This document shows, piece after piece, positions 1 through 12,500 of a stretch of DNA of 64,000 bases; within the stretch, counting starts at the first letter, position 1, and the number at the start of each line of letters is the position of its first letter. This DNA is from Sphagnum compactum (Eukaryota; Bryophyta; Sphagnopsida; Sphagnales): assembly GCA_965153455.1 (NCBI GenBank), contig OZ234502.1:5560853-5624852 (forward strand), in the 5' to 3' direction. Under the pieces are notes generated by a model. It was not told where the DNA came from and did not search any database. It was given only the letters and a program-made list of their open reading frames with translations. A program made the position numbers and the translations under genes.

Positions 1-3000
1 CTTGTGGAGTTCAATTTCTGTGTACCTATGATCTGATATTACATTTGCAAAACCAATTGAAAGAACATCACCCAAAAAAAAACCTTCAATGACACATTGC
101 AACAATGAAATATTAAACTCCTAATGTAGCTAATGTAAAAAGTACAAATCATGCAAAAGGAAAACACCTCATACTTGCATTTCAACAAAGATGCACAAAA
201 ACAAAGCACTACAATAAAAAATGTGTAAGAGTTGCAATGAAAATGCGTATCACCTAGCTTCTAGAAGCATTGCACAACTTCTAAAACATTGCCTTGCTTC
301 TACAATGATATTCCTATTTCTACATAGATTGCACAAATATGCGTTTAAAACAATCGCTGTTCACACATATGTGGTGACGATGAAACTCTTGGCCTGGGAG
401 CTTTTGGCCATAAAGCTTCATCATTAGATGTGGAGAGCAACGCATGGTGGGTAAGGACAAGGGGTAAGGCTTTACCATTTTGATTTCACCTTGAATAGTG
501 ATAACCCTTTTGGGTTGTATTAATTTTACTTACCTATTATTTTACAGCATGTGTGAACATATATAGTAATTAATTAATTAATTAACTATAACGTCAAACT
601 AATTGATTGAATTAGTAAATCTCCTCATTTACTAATTAATTAACAATTTTTTTGTCATTTTTATAGCCTACGAGCAAAAGTGAAACAAGCATTAGTGGCC
701 ATATTAAGCCTCAAAAATGTTAGGTTTGAATTCAGAGACCCTGATTTTGTAAATGTTTTGAATTTTCAGCAACAATATCCATTCAAAAATCAACATCTTC
801 CACACCTTAGCTCTGAAAATTTATGAATTAAAATGAATAAATATGACTTGCTGAGGGCTTTCCAACAACACCAAGAACGCCGCTGAATGTTATTTATTTT
901 TCATTGAGAAAATGGTTCAATAATTAATAGCTTCCATATGATAACTCCAAATAATCTCAAACAAAGTCAGTGCACCCCTTCTCATTGAGCGCTTTCTGAA
1001 GATATCAAGAGGATGGCATGAAGTGTGATGGTTTGGGAGACGTCACCATGACAAACAAAACAAACTACTTTGCTTCATAGATAGATACCGTCATTAGACA
1101 AAATCAAGGTCTTTGAGTTCAAATTTAACATTTCTCAACACAAATATAGCCTTTAACAAGCTTATTTCAAGAAAGTAAGCATATTAATGTAAGTGTTGGA
1201 TCATCCCCACCTTCTGGCAAAATATCATGGTATTGAGAGATTGTGAAATACATGGGCAAAGGGTCCTTATCACTTTTATGAAGGTGTCATGCGACCTTGT
1301 GAAGGTGCCATACTTGCCAAGTGTCTATTGACCCTTTGATGGTAGTTGGTTATGTTTAGAGGTTTAGGTTTGTCTCGCCATCATAGTTTGGGTGACACCC
1401 TTGTCACTAGTGCTCATTTATGCCCAATAAAATTGTGGAAAAGAGATAGAAATTCAACCAAGCAAAAGAAAATCATTCAAGGTGAGACTCTATGGACAAG
1501 ACCAAATCACATGTTGGCATTCTATCTAATAATATCCAAGTATCTTTTTAAGTTATCATATTTAACATTTAATTTATCCACAAGTATAAAATTTGTAATG
1601 CAAATAGTTGTTTGATGGAATAACTTAGTTTAACTTCATGTGTCAGTTTATGACAAATCATGGGTAGTCGAAGATTATTAATTAAAGGACCAAGGTTTTT
1701 GGATTTATCTAGGTTAATATTTAAAGGAATGGCTTGATATATATATATATATATAGTCTTAAATTTAATTTTGAATTAATGGAAAATTTTCAAGGATAAA
1801 TTCTTATCATAAAAAATAATTTGTATTTTCTAGGATAATTTCTTTGAATAAAATGAATGTTCTTGTCAAATTTTTAAATGTGGATTGAATCTAGAAACAT
1901 ATATTTGCTGACTTTGTAGATCAAGCAATAAAATTCATTGATTATTGGTATGTGTGTGTTTTTTGATGATTTTTTTTGTCTAGTAATATTAAAGAATATG
2001 AAAGACATCTTCAAATGTCCCATCATAGAAAAAGTATACAAATCTAATGTTTTACAACTTGTTCCCATACCAAATTGTTTTAAAAAGCTGTTATAATGAG
2101 AGACTTTAATGCCATAATATTAGTGTAGTTTTAGAACAATTAATTTTATTGGCTTTAATACATGTAAAAAAAATTAATAATTGTAGGTGCTACATTAATG
2201 TACCTTGAAAAAAGTATCATGTGCTTTGAACACAATCTTAGGTTGGAAACTTGTTTTTGTACATATCATATTTTTGAACATATAAGTCTTCAAGTACAAA
2301 ATGTCATTAACTTGCTAACAATGAAAATTATATTGTATCACTCAAGAAATGTTAAATCGTGTATATTTACAATATGTTTAATTGTGTATTACAAATATGC
2401 ACAATAATAATTAAAGGTTCATCCATAAATAGAATGAATATATTAATACATTCATTCATTGATTTTGATGAATGCACACGTTCATCCCTATATACCTTGC
2501 CTTTCGATTTACTTTTATAATTGTTCATTTACAATTCTAATGTATGATTCTTACTTCCATGGTTATAAGAAAAATGTGACATTCATAAGAAAAGGTTTTC
2601 CGATATATATATATATATATACTCCCAACGTAACCCTAAGTCATTTTCCCAATAGTCCTTCACGACGAGGTAATTATGTAAAAGGGTAATGCCCAAGGGC
2701 TGAAATTGATAGCAAAAACTTAAAGGCATAAGACTACATTGATTCATAAAATGCACGTTGTTGTTTTTTCGTTTACCACATCATGAATCCATCATTATTG
2801 TCTTCCCATAAAATGCATTGACATGTGCAAGAACAATTGTGATGATCAAAATTGCTTCAAAATTAACACTCTTGTTTGAATATTTTTGTCGATGGACAAA
2901 TCGGTTTGCTTGGAAAATGTTGCGATGATGTGAAATGAAGGTTGCAAATTTTTGTTTCATTAAAATATTCATGCGATTACGTTAAATGATATGAGACATC

Positions 3001-6000
3001 CAATTTAGATGATCATGACCAACCCACCTACTAGCAAAATCATATTTTCTTGGTGACCTAAATATTGTACTAGACTATAGGTTTAATAATTTGTTTCCAA
3101 TGCCACCCACCTTTTTTGGCCTTTTGATAATGTCACAATCTTTGTTGGTGTTACCAAGTTATTTTTCTTTTCCAACTTGTAAATGGTTGCACCCCAATCT
3201 CTACTTTACTCTATAAAAAGACAAGGGAATGAACAATTTGGATAAATGCATATGATGAAAAATACAATGCTTCAATGGACTTCTTGTTTCTTCGCTACCT
3301 ATTAGGAGTTTGCAAATGCATCCAAAGTTCTATGCATTTCTTTCTTAAAACCTTACACATTTTTTTCAACAACATTTCACCTTGCCTATTTGGGTAAATT
3401 TTCCATTGGCAAATCATAGCATGCTATTTGGGTTAAGTCCAAATTTACAAAGTTAAGCACAATGTTGAGATATAAATCGTAGTGGATAGGTGAGCAAGCA
3501 AGAAACTTTGGTGTTGCAATTATTCACCTTTGGAAAGAAGAAATTCTTACATAAAACAACTTTTAGTCACACCAACTTGAATCAAGATCAGTGATTCTCT
3601 AGGTGTTGTTGTGGTCATAAAGGATACAAGGAAGACCACTCTTTCAATTCCCCTTACCATAAGGACTTGTAAAAAATTTCATAGTTCTTGGACATCACCT
3701 TAAAAAGGGACTCGAGACGTGAGACTCTAGAATCTCAAGAAAATCTTTTGCTTCAATGAAGCACATAAAAAACAATGTATTTCCTTATGGCCATCTCACC
3801 AACCTATGAATCTCAACTTGAGCAATGGCCTCTTTAGTGTATAGCTTACTCAAACTTCCATTGAGTATGGGTTGTCAATACTCTTATCATCTATTATTGG
3901 GTTATGATTTGAAAACTTAATCATCCATATGCAACACACTATGAAGAACATCAATCAATGAGTTCCTTTTTTTAAAGAAAATGTTAAATAGGCCAAATGG
4001 TCTTAAATGTTGCCAACACAAAATTGTCATGACATGGAGATGTGTTCTCCCTATCATGAAATTTGTTTGCTGGGAACATTTACATAGTGACAAGTTTATG
4101 TAAAATATGGTCTTTCCATAACATGCATGTGACTTAGTTCAATGACCTATTTATAAACTTTTGGGGAAAAAAATAACAAAAATATTTTTTCAATAAACAT
4201 TTCAAAAATCAACCACATATCCCCTTCACATATTAGTTAAAATCAACTTGACATGTTGAATTCAAATTGTCATTCAGCCCTAAAATATGTGATTCATTTG
4301 TCAACAAATTCATGTTGTAAATGATTAATCTTTTTAGACTAATGCAAAAGTTGTTTGGTGTTTTTCATAATTAAATTCTTAGTAAAAAAATTTAAAATGA
4401 AAAGATATGATCTATAGTATTGAAATAATTATTTCAACGGGACCTAGTAAATACGTCAATGAGCTAATAATTACCTAGTGGGCAAATCTAGCTAAAAACA
4501 TAATAACCACAACTACATATGGTAAGAAGTGGAAAGGGGTCAAAAGGTAAGATCTTTAAACATCTCCATTGTAGTATCCCATGGACATCCTCATATTAAA
4601 TTTGAGTAGTAACATGGCATAAAAACCCCTACTAGCTTGCAAATTTGCCATTTATGGTGGGGTAATATTCAAACCTTTGCAAACAAATTCTCTATTTTGA
4701 ATTTCATGAGATTTTTTTTATTGGCCTACGTGTAGAAAACTAAATGGTACATCAATTTGAAGTTGTATCTTTAAAAGTTCATGGGTGAAAGTAGGATGAT
4801 AATTATCACTAAACTAATCTAAAAAGGAAATTTGTCACCTACAGTGATGTTTTTATGGACACTTCACACATAGTGATAAGCTAATGAGAAAATTAAGGTT
4901 AAAATTAGGTTAGCATTTATGATTAAGATTTTTAAAACTATGGCAATAATTTACATTAATAAGTTATCATACATTGATATTGTTCTTCTAAAAGCCATTG
5001 AGTTATAACCTAGTTGACATGTAATTATTTTTCCTATTATTTTCATTAAAAAGTAGAGCCTTTGACCTTTTTTAATAATTAATAATCTTTTGCTCAATGC
5101 ACCCTTTTATTTAAAGGTCATACATGTTGGTTGCTCGCTCAAACTCTCACATCTATTTTTTTGCATTCGCACCTTCTTGTTTGTGTGCATGCTTGCTACT
5201 TATTAAAGCTTTTCTTCATTGTTATTGGTGTCTTTGGACTTATTATTCATTCAAATTTTTCTTTTGTTGTTATTTCACATATTTGCCATGATTGCAACAT
5301 TTCTTTCTTCTGTTTTCACAAGTTTTCTTTGAATGCATTATTCATTTTTAAAAGTTGGTACATTGTTCACCTATTTTGCATTTTTTGGCTTCTTTTTCAC
5401 CTACTTATTTTTTTTATTTTTCTTATTTTGCAATTTCTTTTGCTTTTGTTTTGTTTTTAACGTTTTTTGTGTGTTCTTTTTATAAGTTTTATTTTTTCAT
5501 TTTGTTTCCATCTTGAGTCATTTTTTCCTCCATGAAGTTCTTTCAGCATAAGGCATTGAAGGCAATTATCATTGAAATTGTTTTGTAACTGCACAAATGT
5601 TTCTTTCTGTGCCATGAAAACAATTCAACCTCAATGTGTCAATTTCCATTCTATTTTCCAAGTTTAGAAAACCATGCTTATCCATAATGATCAATTCTAT
5701 GGTTCTACATCAATATAAGCTTTCTTGTTTTTATTACCTATTGTTTAGCAAGGGCCTTAGTTATTGGGTGAAAACCAAATCCGCAACATGGTATTCACAT
5801 TTCTTAATGATTCAATATGACAAAAGGTGGATTAAAAGGGATTTGTTTTTCATTTGACCATCAAATTGAAACATTTGATGGAAAAGAAAGACACAAAATA
5901 TAGATGTGTTATACATATGGGACTTTGTGTTTTTTTTTTGGGCACAAGTTTGTTCATGGTGCAAAGTACTTTCATTGTGGCAAATTGTTTACCATTAGCA

Positions 6001-6850
6001 ATTCAACAATCCATTTAATTTTGTTTTGTGCCATCAAATGTGGTTTTCAAAAATCAAATTTCATGGCTAAAACAAGAAGATTTGGTAAAGGTGATGGTGA
6101 AATCACCTTATGATGGGTCCATTTTAGGCAAGAAAATGCATTTTTTATAGTAAATTTTGTATTATTTTGGGGTCAATTTTTCTTTGATTTCATTTAACAT
6201 TTTGATAAACATGTAAAATGAATGTTGATACAAAAGCCTCTAGCATTATTTTTAATAATCTTTTTTTTTCAACATAGTTATGTTTGTTTGAATGAAAAAG
6301 TCATCCAAATGTTTTTTGTGAAATCACATGAGTGAAACTTTTCATATGGAATTGAAATGGTTCAATCAACTCATTCAATATATGACTAAGTACTTCATTA
6401 AGTGTTGTAATTATTTGAATCATTTAAAAATATATTTGCATTTTGAAGTATATTCATGTATTATTTTTTCACAATATAGTATTTACTCATTTAATTTTTA
6501 AAAAATGTAAATTCTTTTCACAATTGCATTATTTGAAAATCGAACTACCTTATTTTGAGTACAATTTATGAAATTTTAAAAAAATATTCATTTGGTGAAA
6601 ATTGAAAGTCACATAATTTCAAAAAATGGTATTTGTGACAACATTTTTTGACCATTGTAGTGTGTTTTCACCCGAATGAGTGAATTCAAAGATTTCTATG
6701 GTCTACTTTTTGTCCATGATGCCATTGATTTTATTCAAATCCATATCCAAAGATCTTGAAGTCCTTTTGCTAAAGACTTTTATTCTTTCAAATCAAAAGT
6801 TTACAACATGTAATTGCAAATTAAGGTTGATTGTTGAAGAAAATTCTGAT
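1..6850. other. AT-rich intergenic DNA without a recognisable gene
   Basis: All open frames here are short, AT-driven and show no family motif; several are runs of Phe, Leu and Ile from T-rich DNA (for example near 5131-5460). The stretch contains a copy of a dispersed repeat (about 720-1085, partner at 49.06-49.45 kb) and TA microsatellites at about 1737-1755 and 2603-2621. Nothing else is supported. Confidence 0.6.
720..1085 (+). repeat. Dispersed repeat, copy 1
   Basis: The stretch shares ordered blocks with 49060-49445 in the same orientation: a TTGAATTTTCAGCAACAA block, a CATCTTCCACAC-type block, a CTTTCCAACAACA block followed by CAAGAACGCC, TCATTGAGAAAATGGTTCAA, CAGTGCACCCC, TCATTGAG plus GCTTTC, GGCATGAAG, and a final ACTTTGCTTCATAGAT. 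No coding frame is conserved. The family is not recognised; it is probably a non-autonomous transposable element or retroelement fragment. Confidence 0.75.
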
Positions 6851-6859
6851 ATGTCTTTG

Positions 6860-7264
6860 TGAGAATGTTCAGTTCAATGAATGACACTTAAATTGTATGA
6901 AAAGGTACCATTGAATGGAGACTTATTTCATTTCAATAGAGGTGAAAAGGAAATTAAACCTTAATTAATTGTTAACAAGGGCTACCCTTTGTTTCCTTAA
7001 TTGATGATTCCACATAAACAAGTTGGTGATGTTTGGCATACTATCTTTAAGGCACTATATAACAAGCATTTATCCCAAGGGAGAAGTGTTGTGGATAATT
7101 TGTTTGGTATTTTGAAAAAGAGATTCAAAGAGCTACTTCTAAAAACCAATTTACATCTTATACTTTTAACTAATGTAGTTGTCTATGATTTTATCATTTA
7201 TAACATGATCTTGGATGGTAATGAGCTTGACATTGAAGCTTTGATGGTTCAATTAGATTTGTAA
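6860..7264 (+). pseudogene. Decayed PIF/Harbinger (HARBI1-like) transposase, C-terminal part
   Basis: One frame reads NGDLFHFNRGEKEIKP, a stop, then NKGYPLFP, a stop, then LMIPHKQ. From 7001 it continues open through LYNKHLSQGRSVVDNLFG, LKKRFKELL and a region ending with IIYNMILDGNE. This order matches the C-terminal DDE_Tnp_4 nuclease region of plant Harbinger transposases (GD-GYPL-PWLM-P, then H-R--VE-AFG-LK-RF--L, then LHN). The usual Trp before LM is a stop codon, and an upstream piece (SSMNDT near 6870-6890) lies in another frame, so the gene is dead. No terminal inverted repeats were found. Confidence 0.8.
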
Positions 7265-9250
7265 AATTTTGTTAACTATGTGCATCAAGCTAATTGAGGT
7301 AAAAGATAGAGGACTACTATAAAACTAACAATTGACAATGACATTGAAGTTGATTTACAAAGTGTTGAGATTTTAAGAATAGATCAAAGGTTCATTTTAT
7401 ATTGGTATCTAGGGAATAAGTTGAACATAATGCATTGACATTTTTGAATCATGATTTTTCACAAACGTAGCATGAAACTTGATGAATGAAATTTGTTGTG
7501 GAGTTGAACTCTAAATCTCAATCATGTTGATCTTTTTCATCAAATGGAATCATTTGCTATGATATGGAATTGAATTGTTGCAAAAGGTTAAACAAATTTT
7601 AGTAGCACTTCATCTACATGTTGCACCTCATTTGTTGGTTGAATGTCCATTTCTTCTTTTGATGAGTCTAATGCTAATTGTAAAGGTGCAAGCAAGAATG
7701 ACTTATCCTTGATGAAGGCATGACACATTGTCATGCTAAGTTGAAATAAAACAATCACTATTTGTTTTGTGTATCTTTTTGTTTTTCTACTTGAAGTACC
7801 TTAGTTGGTCTTTCATGGTACATTTTTAGATGTTGGTGCAATGTTATTTAATTGCCAATTAGGTGTTGGTGCATGACATTCTTCAATTTCCAATTGCGTG
7901 AGGTTGATGCGATTCATCATCTGTACAATCTTTTTGTTGTTTTTGACTATTGCATTGAACACTAATGAAAAATGTTTAATCATTTTCGTTTGATTCTAGT
8001 GATCCTAGGGGCAATTCGAATAGTGGCGGACCTTGTGAAGGCATGGCACATGTGCTTGGAGCATTCAAAAGATTCACAACAAAAGCCTAATGTCCATGTC
8101 TTAGTGGACTATTAGTGAAGTCAACTAACATGTTGACAACATTCAGCCAAGGTTATTCAATTGGAATTGTGTTTTCCTGGCACATAATCATTGTTGAAAA
8201 GCTCTTGTGTGAATGAATGTTGTGGTACAAAGCCTTGTTCCTCTTGCATATCAATTTCAAGTACAAGTACTGTTGTTTTTATAGTTTACATTGCCTTCAA
8301 CTTGTAAATCTTTCACATGCATTGGTGTGTTGATATGCACCCCCTTTAAAATGCTTTGATTGCATCATAATATTTTTTATTGAAGGATCAAGGTAAGTGA
8401 TACATGTCAAGTTCATTTGCGGTCAATTCCCAAAATGATGCATGATGTCTATTGCCCTTATGGTAGTAAAAAAACTTCTTGTAATTTGAATTGATTTTGT
8501 TCCATTTATCCTTGCACATCTTCTCATTTCTTTTACTATTCTATTGTGGATTAGTTTTTAAAGTTCTTTTGCAATTTTGTTCCACCACACTATAGTAGGT
8601 ACCATGTGTAGTCTCAGATCTATCAACTCTTTTTGAACCACATGTTCAATGTGTTTGCATTTTATCAATGCCATCACTTAATTTTGTTCCCAATTTTCAT
8701 GCCTCTATGTGTTGTGTTAGTTCTTCCTCTTGCCAATCCTCTTTACCTTTGTTGCTTGTTGGTGTGCCTTTTTGCCATGTGCCTCCATTGCCTATGCATG
8801 TCCCTCCTATGGACATTGATGTATCACATGAATGCATGCATTGAAAATTTGTGCACCTCCATTCAAGAAAAAGGTTTAGCGAACAAGAGAAGCTCTCGAA
8901 GACATGCTCAACAACACGAAAAGCATTTGGAAGAAAAACTCAAAAAATCAATGCGAAGCTTTAGTGTTGGAGATGTTTTGGTGCCAAAGTTTGAGAGCTC
9001 AAGTTTAAAGATTGGTATCTTGCCTAGAGTTCATGATGATAAATTATCATCGGTGATAAGCATAAAAATCTACAAATTTTGAAGATTCACCAATTTGTGA
9101 TACATGAGTATCAATAGGTTATCACTAGATGATAGGCTTGTTGATAACTTGCTACATATGCTACTTACCAACCATACCAGTGGTGTGTCTTCAAGGTACT
9201 TCAGAAAAATCAATTGCTTAGGGCTTAGGTCCTTCTCCCAGTCTCATGAA
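7265..9250. other. Intergenic DNA, no supported gene
   Basis: A 149-codon open frame at 8633-9082 and another at 9104-9505 have no recognisable domain and no plant-gene codon signature. The second overlaps the leader of the ATPase gene. Nothing else is supported. Confidence 0.5.
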
Positions 9251-9251
9251 C

Positions 9252-9281
9252 AGTTAGGGTTAGGGTTAGGGTTTAGGGTTT
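9252..9281 (+). repeat. Telomere-like repeats (TTAGGG/TTTAGGG) in a gene leader
   Basis: Three TTAGGG units are followed by TTTAGGG-type units, about 265 bases upstream of the ATPase start codon. More GGTTTAGGG copies lie in the second intron of that gene (9973-9991). In plants, telo-box motifs of this kind are common in leaders and promoters of housekeeping and organelle-related nuclear genes. That role is inferred here. Confidence 0.75.
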
Positions 9282-9544
9282 GTGAGTTTTACTCCTGCGG
9301 AGTTCTTCGTTCGTCTTCTTCGCCCGTGCTCGCACACACACAAGAGTTTTTTTTTCTATCTTATTTGCTGTTGCGGATGGTCTTGTCCGCAGGTTACATT
9401 TGGTATTTTTATATCACCTGCAGATGCGAGAATCAGTTACGAGCTCTAGGACGAGGGGATTCTTCCTCGTGTTTGTATTTTTTTTGGGGTGTTGCATTTG
9501 TTTGAAGGCCAGAAGCAGCAGCAGCATAAAGAGTTGGAGCAATA

Positions 9545-12500
9545 ATGTGGCGCCCTGGGAGAAGGGCTTCTTCTCTTCTCATCAGGGGCGGTAGATGGAG
9601 CTCTCTGGGTAAATTACTCTCACTGTCCTCGTACTCATATTTTGTGAATAGATTCTGCTGATTTTCCTTAAATCTGAAACCGCATCTTTACCCTTGAGGA
9701 ACGGTTGGTGGTGAGGAAGATTTTCAAAGAGAGGAACGTTGGATCTGAGATTTTTTTTGTGGGAGATCTCAACAGCAGATACCCAGATCACACTTGGCAA
9801 ATTCGATGATGCAATTGCATCCCTCCAGAGCGCTTTGTCTCAGATGGCTGTCGACAGTCCAACGCAGTCACTGGCTATAGTGAACCTTGCAAAGGCTTAT
9901 GCAGGACTAGGCAAAATGGAGCAAGCAAGATCTTACTGCAGGTGAGAAAGTATTTTGTGCATCATTTGAGATGGTTTAGGGTTTAGGGTTTAAGCATTAC
10001 ATTTTGTTGAATGGTCATAGGGTGTGGGTACCATGTGTTCATTCTCAACTGGATTCCTCCAATCAAGCAGACAAACAGATTGTGAACCAGTAGTGCCAGT
10101 GATGAAAAAATGGAGGATTGTGCGACGCACTATTCTAGACATGGAACTGCATAAATATGCCCGGACATCTGTAGTGCCACAAGCTCTTATTTTGCATGGT
10201 CCTCGTGGTGTGGGAAAGCGAACAACTGTTGAAGGTTAGTATAATCTTTCATGAACTAAACCATAAACCTTGAACACTCTTTGTGACACCTTTCTGAACC
10301 ACAACATTGTTCCAGCAATTTCTTCATAACAAGAGAAACAGATGTCAAGTGCCTTTCACATGCTGTAGACTGGAGCTACTGTAGCGTGGAAGGAAGGGGG
10401 GAAGGGAATCCATAATCATAAAGCCTGCTTCCAATGCTCCAGGGTGACCTGCAGGGCTGCTGCAGGAGTGGAGAAAATTGCCCCATGCTGTGGCATATGT
10501 GGACCTGGAGCTGTGCGGAAATGCTGCCCACAAAGGAAGTAATTTGCACCCATGGATGCTTGGTACAGGGAGTCATACATTGAATGACAATTGTGACGGC
10601 ACCAGGGACAGTTGTCTTGGGAGAATCAGAGAGCACTTGGAGCAAGCCCTGGAAACCCTTGCAGTTCAGGCAGTGGAACTTGGATGTCTGAGATCTCAGA
10701 ATGTGTTGGAATGGTTGCAAGATCATCATTCAATTGATCATTCATTGTCACAGTTCCTGCAGCTTCAAGAAGCTGGTGGCAAGTTATCTGATGTCTCAAG
10801 GGTGGGAAGCACAAAGCAGATGTGGCATGAAGCTCTCAAACAAATGTCGGATGCAAGCTCTGCAGGTGACACTAGCACTTATATTGTGACTACAAGCAAC
10901 AAGAGGGATGGAAGGAGCTTGCTGGAATATGCAGTCAAATTGGATGCAAGCTGCTCAGCTGAAGTGATACAGCCCCTCACTAGAAAGAAAGGTATGCTTG
11001 ATATTTTTCATGGGATTTTTCCTCTAGAATTCCAGGTTGTGCAGCCTACATCCAGTAGGTTCTGTAATGACAAGCTGTAAGAACTCCAATGCATTGGGGA
11101 TGCCTGAACTGTAGCTTTTTGCAGGTCAAGTGGCAAAATTGGATGTGAAGAGGAAGGCAGTGCTGTCTCTATCTCTTGCAAAACAGCTATTGCAAATGCA
11201 AGAAGGATGGAGGACAGCAGCTGGGTCTGCTAGAAGGTCTAGAGGTGCAATTCCAAAAGGGGCTGCAGATGCAGCTGTAAGTTGGCCTATGCTTCTTATA
11301 AATCTCCTCTCATGGGCAACCCAGGAAAACCGCTTTCAGGTAACTGCAATTTACCACATACAGATTGTGCTTACAAGGCCATGCTTATCTCATGACTGGG
11401 CTGATCAATTTTGTGACAATTGCTGGTGCTTTTGGACAGCCAAAGCTTGTGATCAATGCAATGGATGTAATGCGGAATGCAGCTGTGGACCAAGGAGGTG
11501 TGGATGGTGCAGCCTATCATGACTCTTTGCTCATGAAGGTGGTCACCATGGGTGTCACCCAGGGCTGCCTCCCTATCATTCTTGTCTCATCAGACAGGTG
11601 CACCAATGCCCAGTTGTGATTACAGACTATTGAATTTTGCTGGGAGTTCTCTCATGTGTGGGTGCTCTTGCCTAAAACAAGTGTAGATGGTTGTAGTAGC
11701 AACCTGCTAGAGCAGAAGGCAGTCATGAGGGTGAACTTTTGGGACAGATGCAAATATGTGTATGCTAGGATTTACTTGGAACAAGTAGTAAGTCTGTCAA
11801 TCCATGTATAAGGCCCAGGTTCACACTGTTGACAGGACATGGATTAACAATCATGCTATGTTGTGCAGCTATTACTCATGGCAAATAGGTGAAGATTTTG
11901 GCGACAATAATGTCTTTGTTTCAAGTGAGGTAACTCTTATGAGTTGGAAAAAGAAACTGAAATGTTCCATAACTTGGACTCTGATTCATGATGCGGATTA
12001 GAGATAGAGGATCAATAGATCAGGGCTTAAAATGGGGCTTTCCAGTGAACTGGGAACCCTTTCTCTGCATATGGAAAACTGACTGACTGCATTTGTGTAG
12101 GAAAGAAGTGTGATCACCTCTTTAATGGGATGGCCTTGGGTGACTAGTTTTTCGGATGGACAGCAAAAGAAGCTGCAGTGCATCTAGTTCCTGATTTTTT
12201 TACAGCAGATGATGTATGTCCACTGTACCATCTTTGGTCTGCCTGCATTTGCATTTTGTTTGCTTAGTGTGTTTAGTGTTTTGTAAGGAATTTCAATGGA
12301 TTATTATGGATGTCCAAGTTTTTTTTTTCTTCACAGTATTGTATTGGTTGGTGTCGGGAATCCATTGATGTATGTCATGGGTGGTGGATAGAGGGAGGGA
12401 GGAAGTTAATTGAGATTTTTTGGGAGGGTGCAGTGGAAGGTGGTGGCAGATGTTTTGGGCCCAAACCCACAGCATCTTGTGGAGTTGCATACCATACAAC

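Noticed and set aside
5131-5460. 109-codon Leu/Phe-rich frame
   Set aside because: Produced by T-rich DNA; low complexity, no signal of a real membrane protein family.
8633-9082. 149-codon frame with a hydrophobic first half
   Set aside because: No motif, AT-rich surroundings, no splice or promoter support.
11365-11439. Coding continuation GHAYLMTGLINF upstream of exon 6 of the ATPase
   Set aside because: Its frame cannot join exon 5; the acceptor at 11439 gives NRFQPKLVIN with correct phase, so this is intron.
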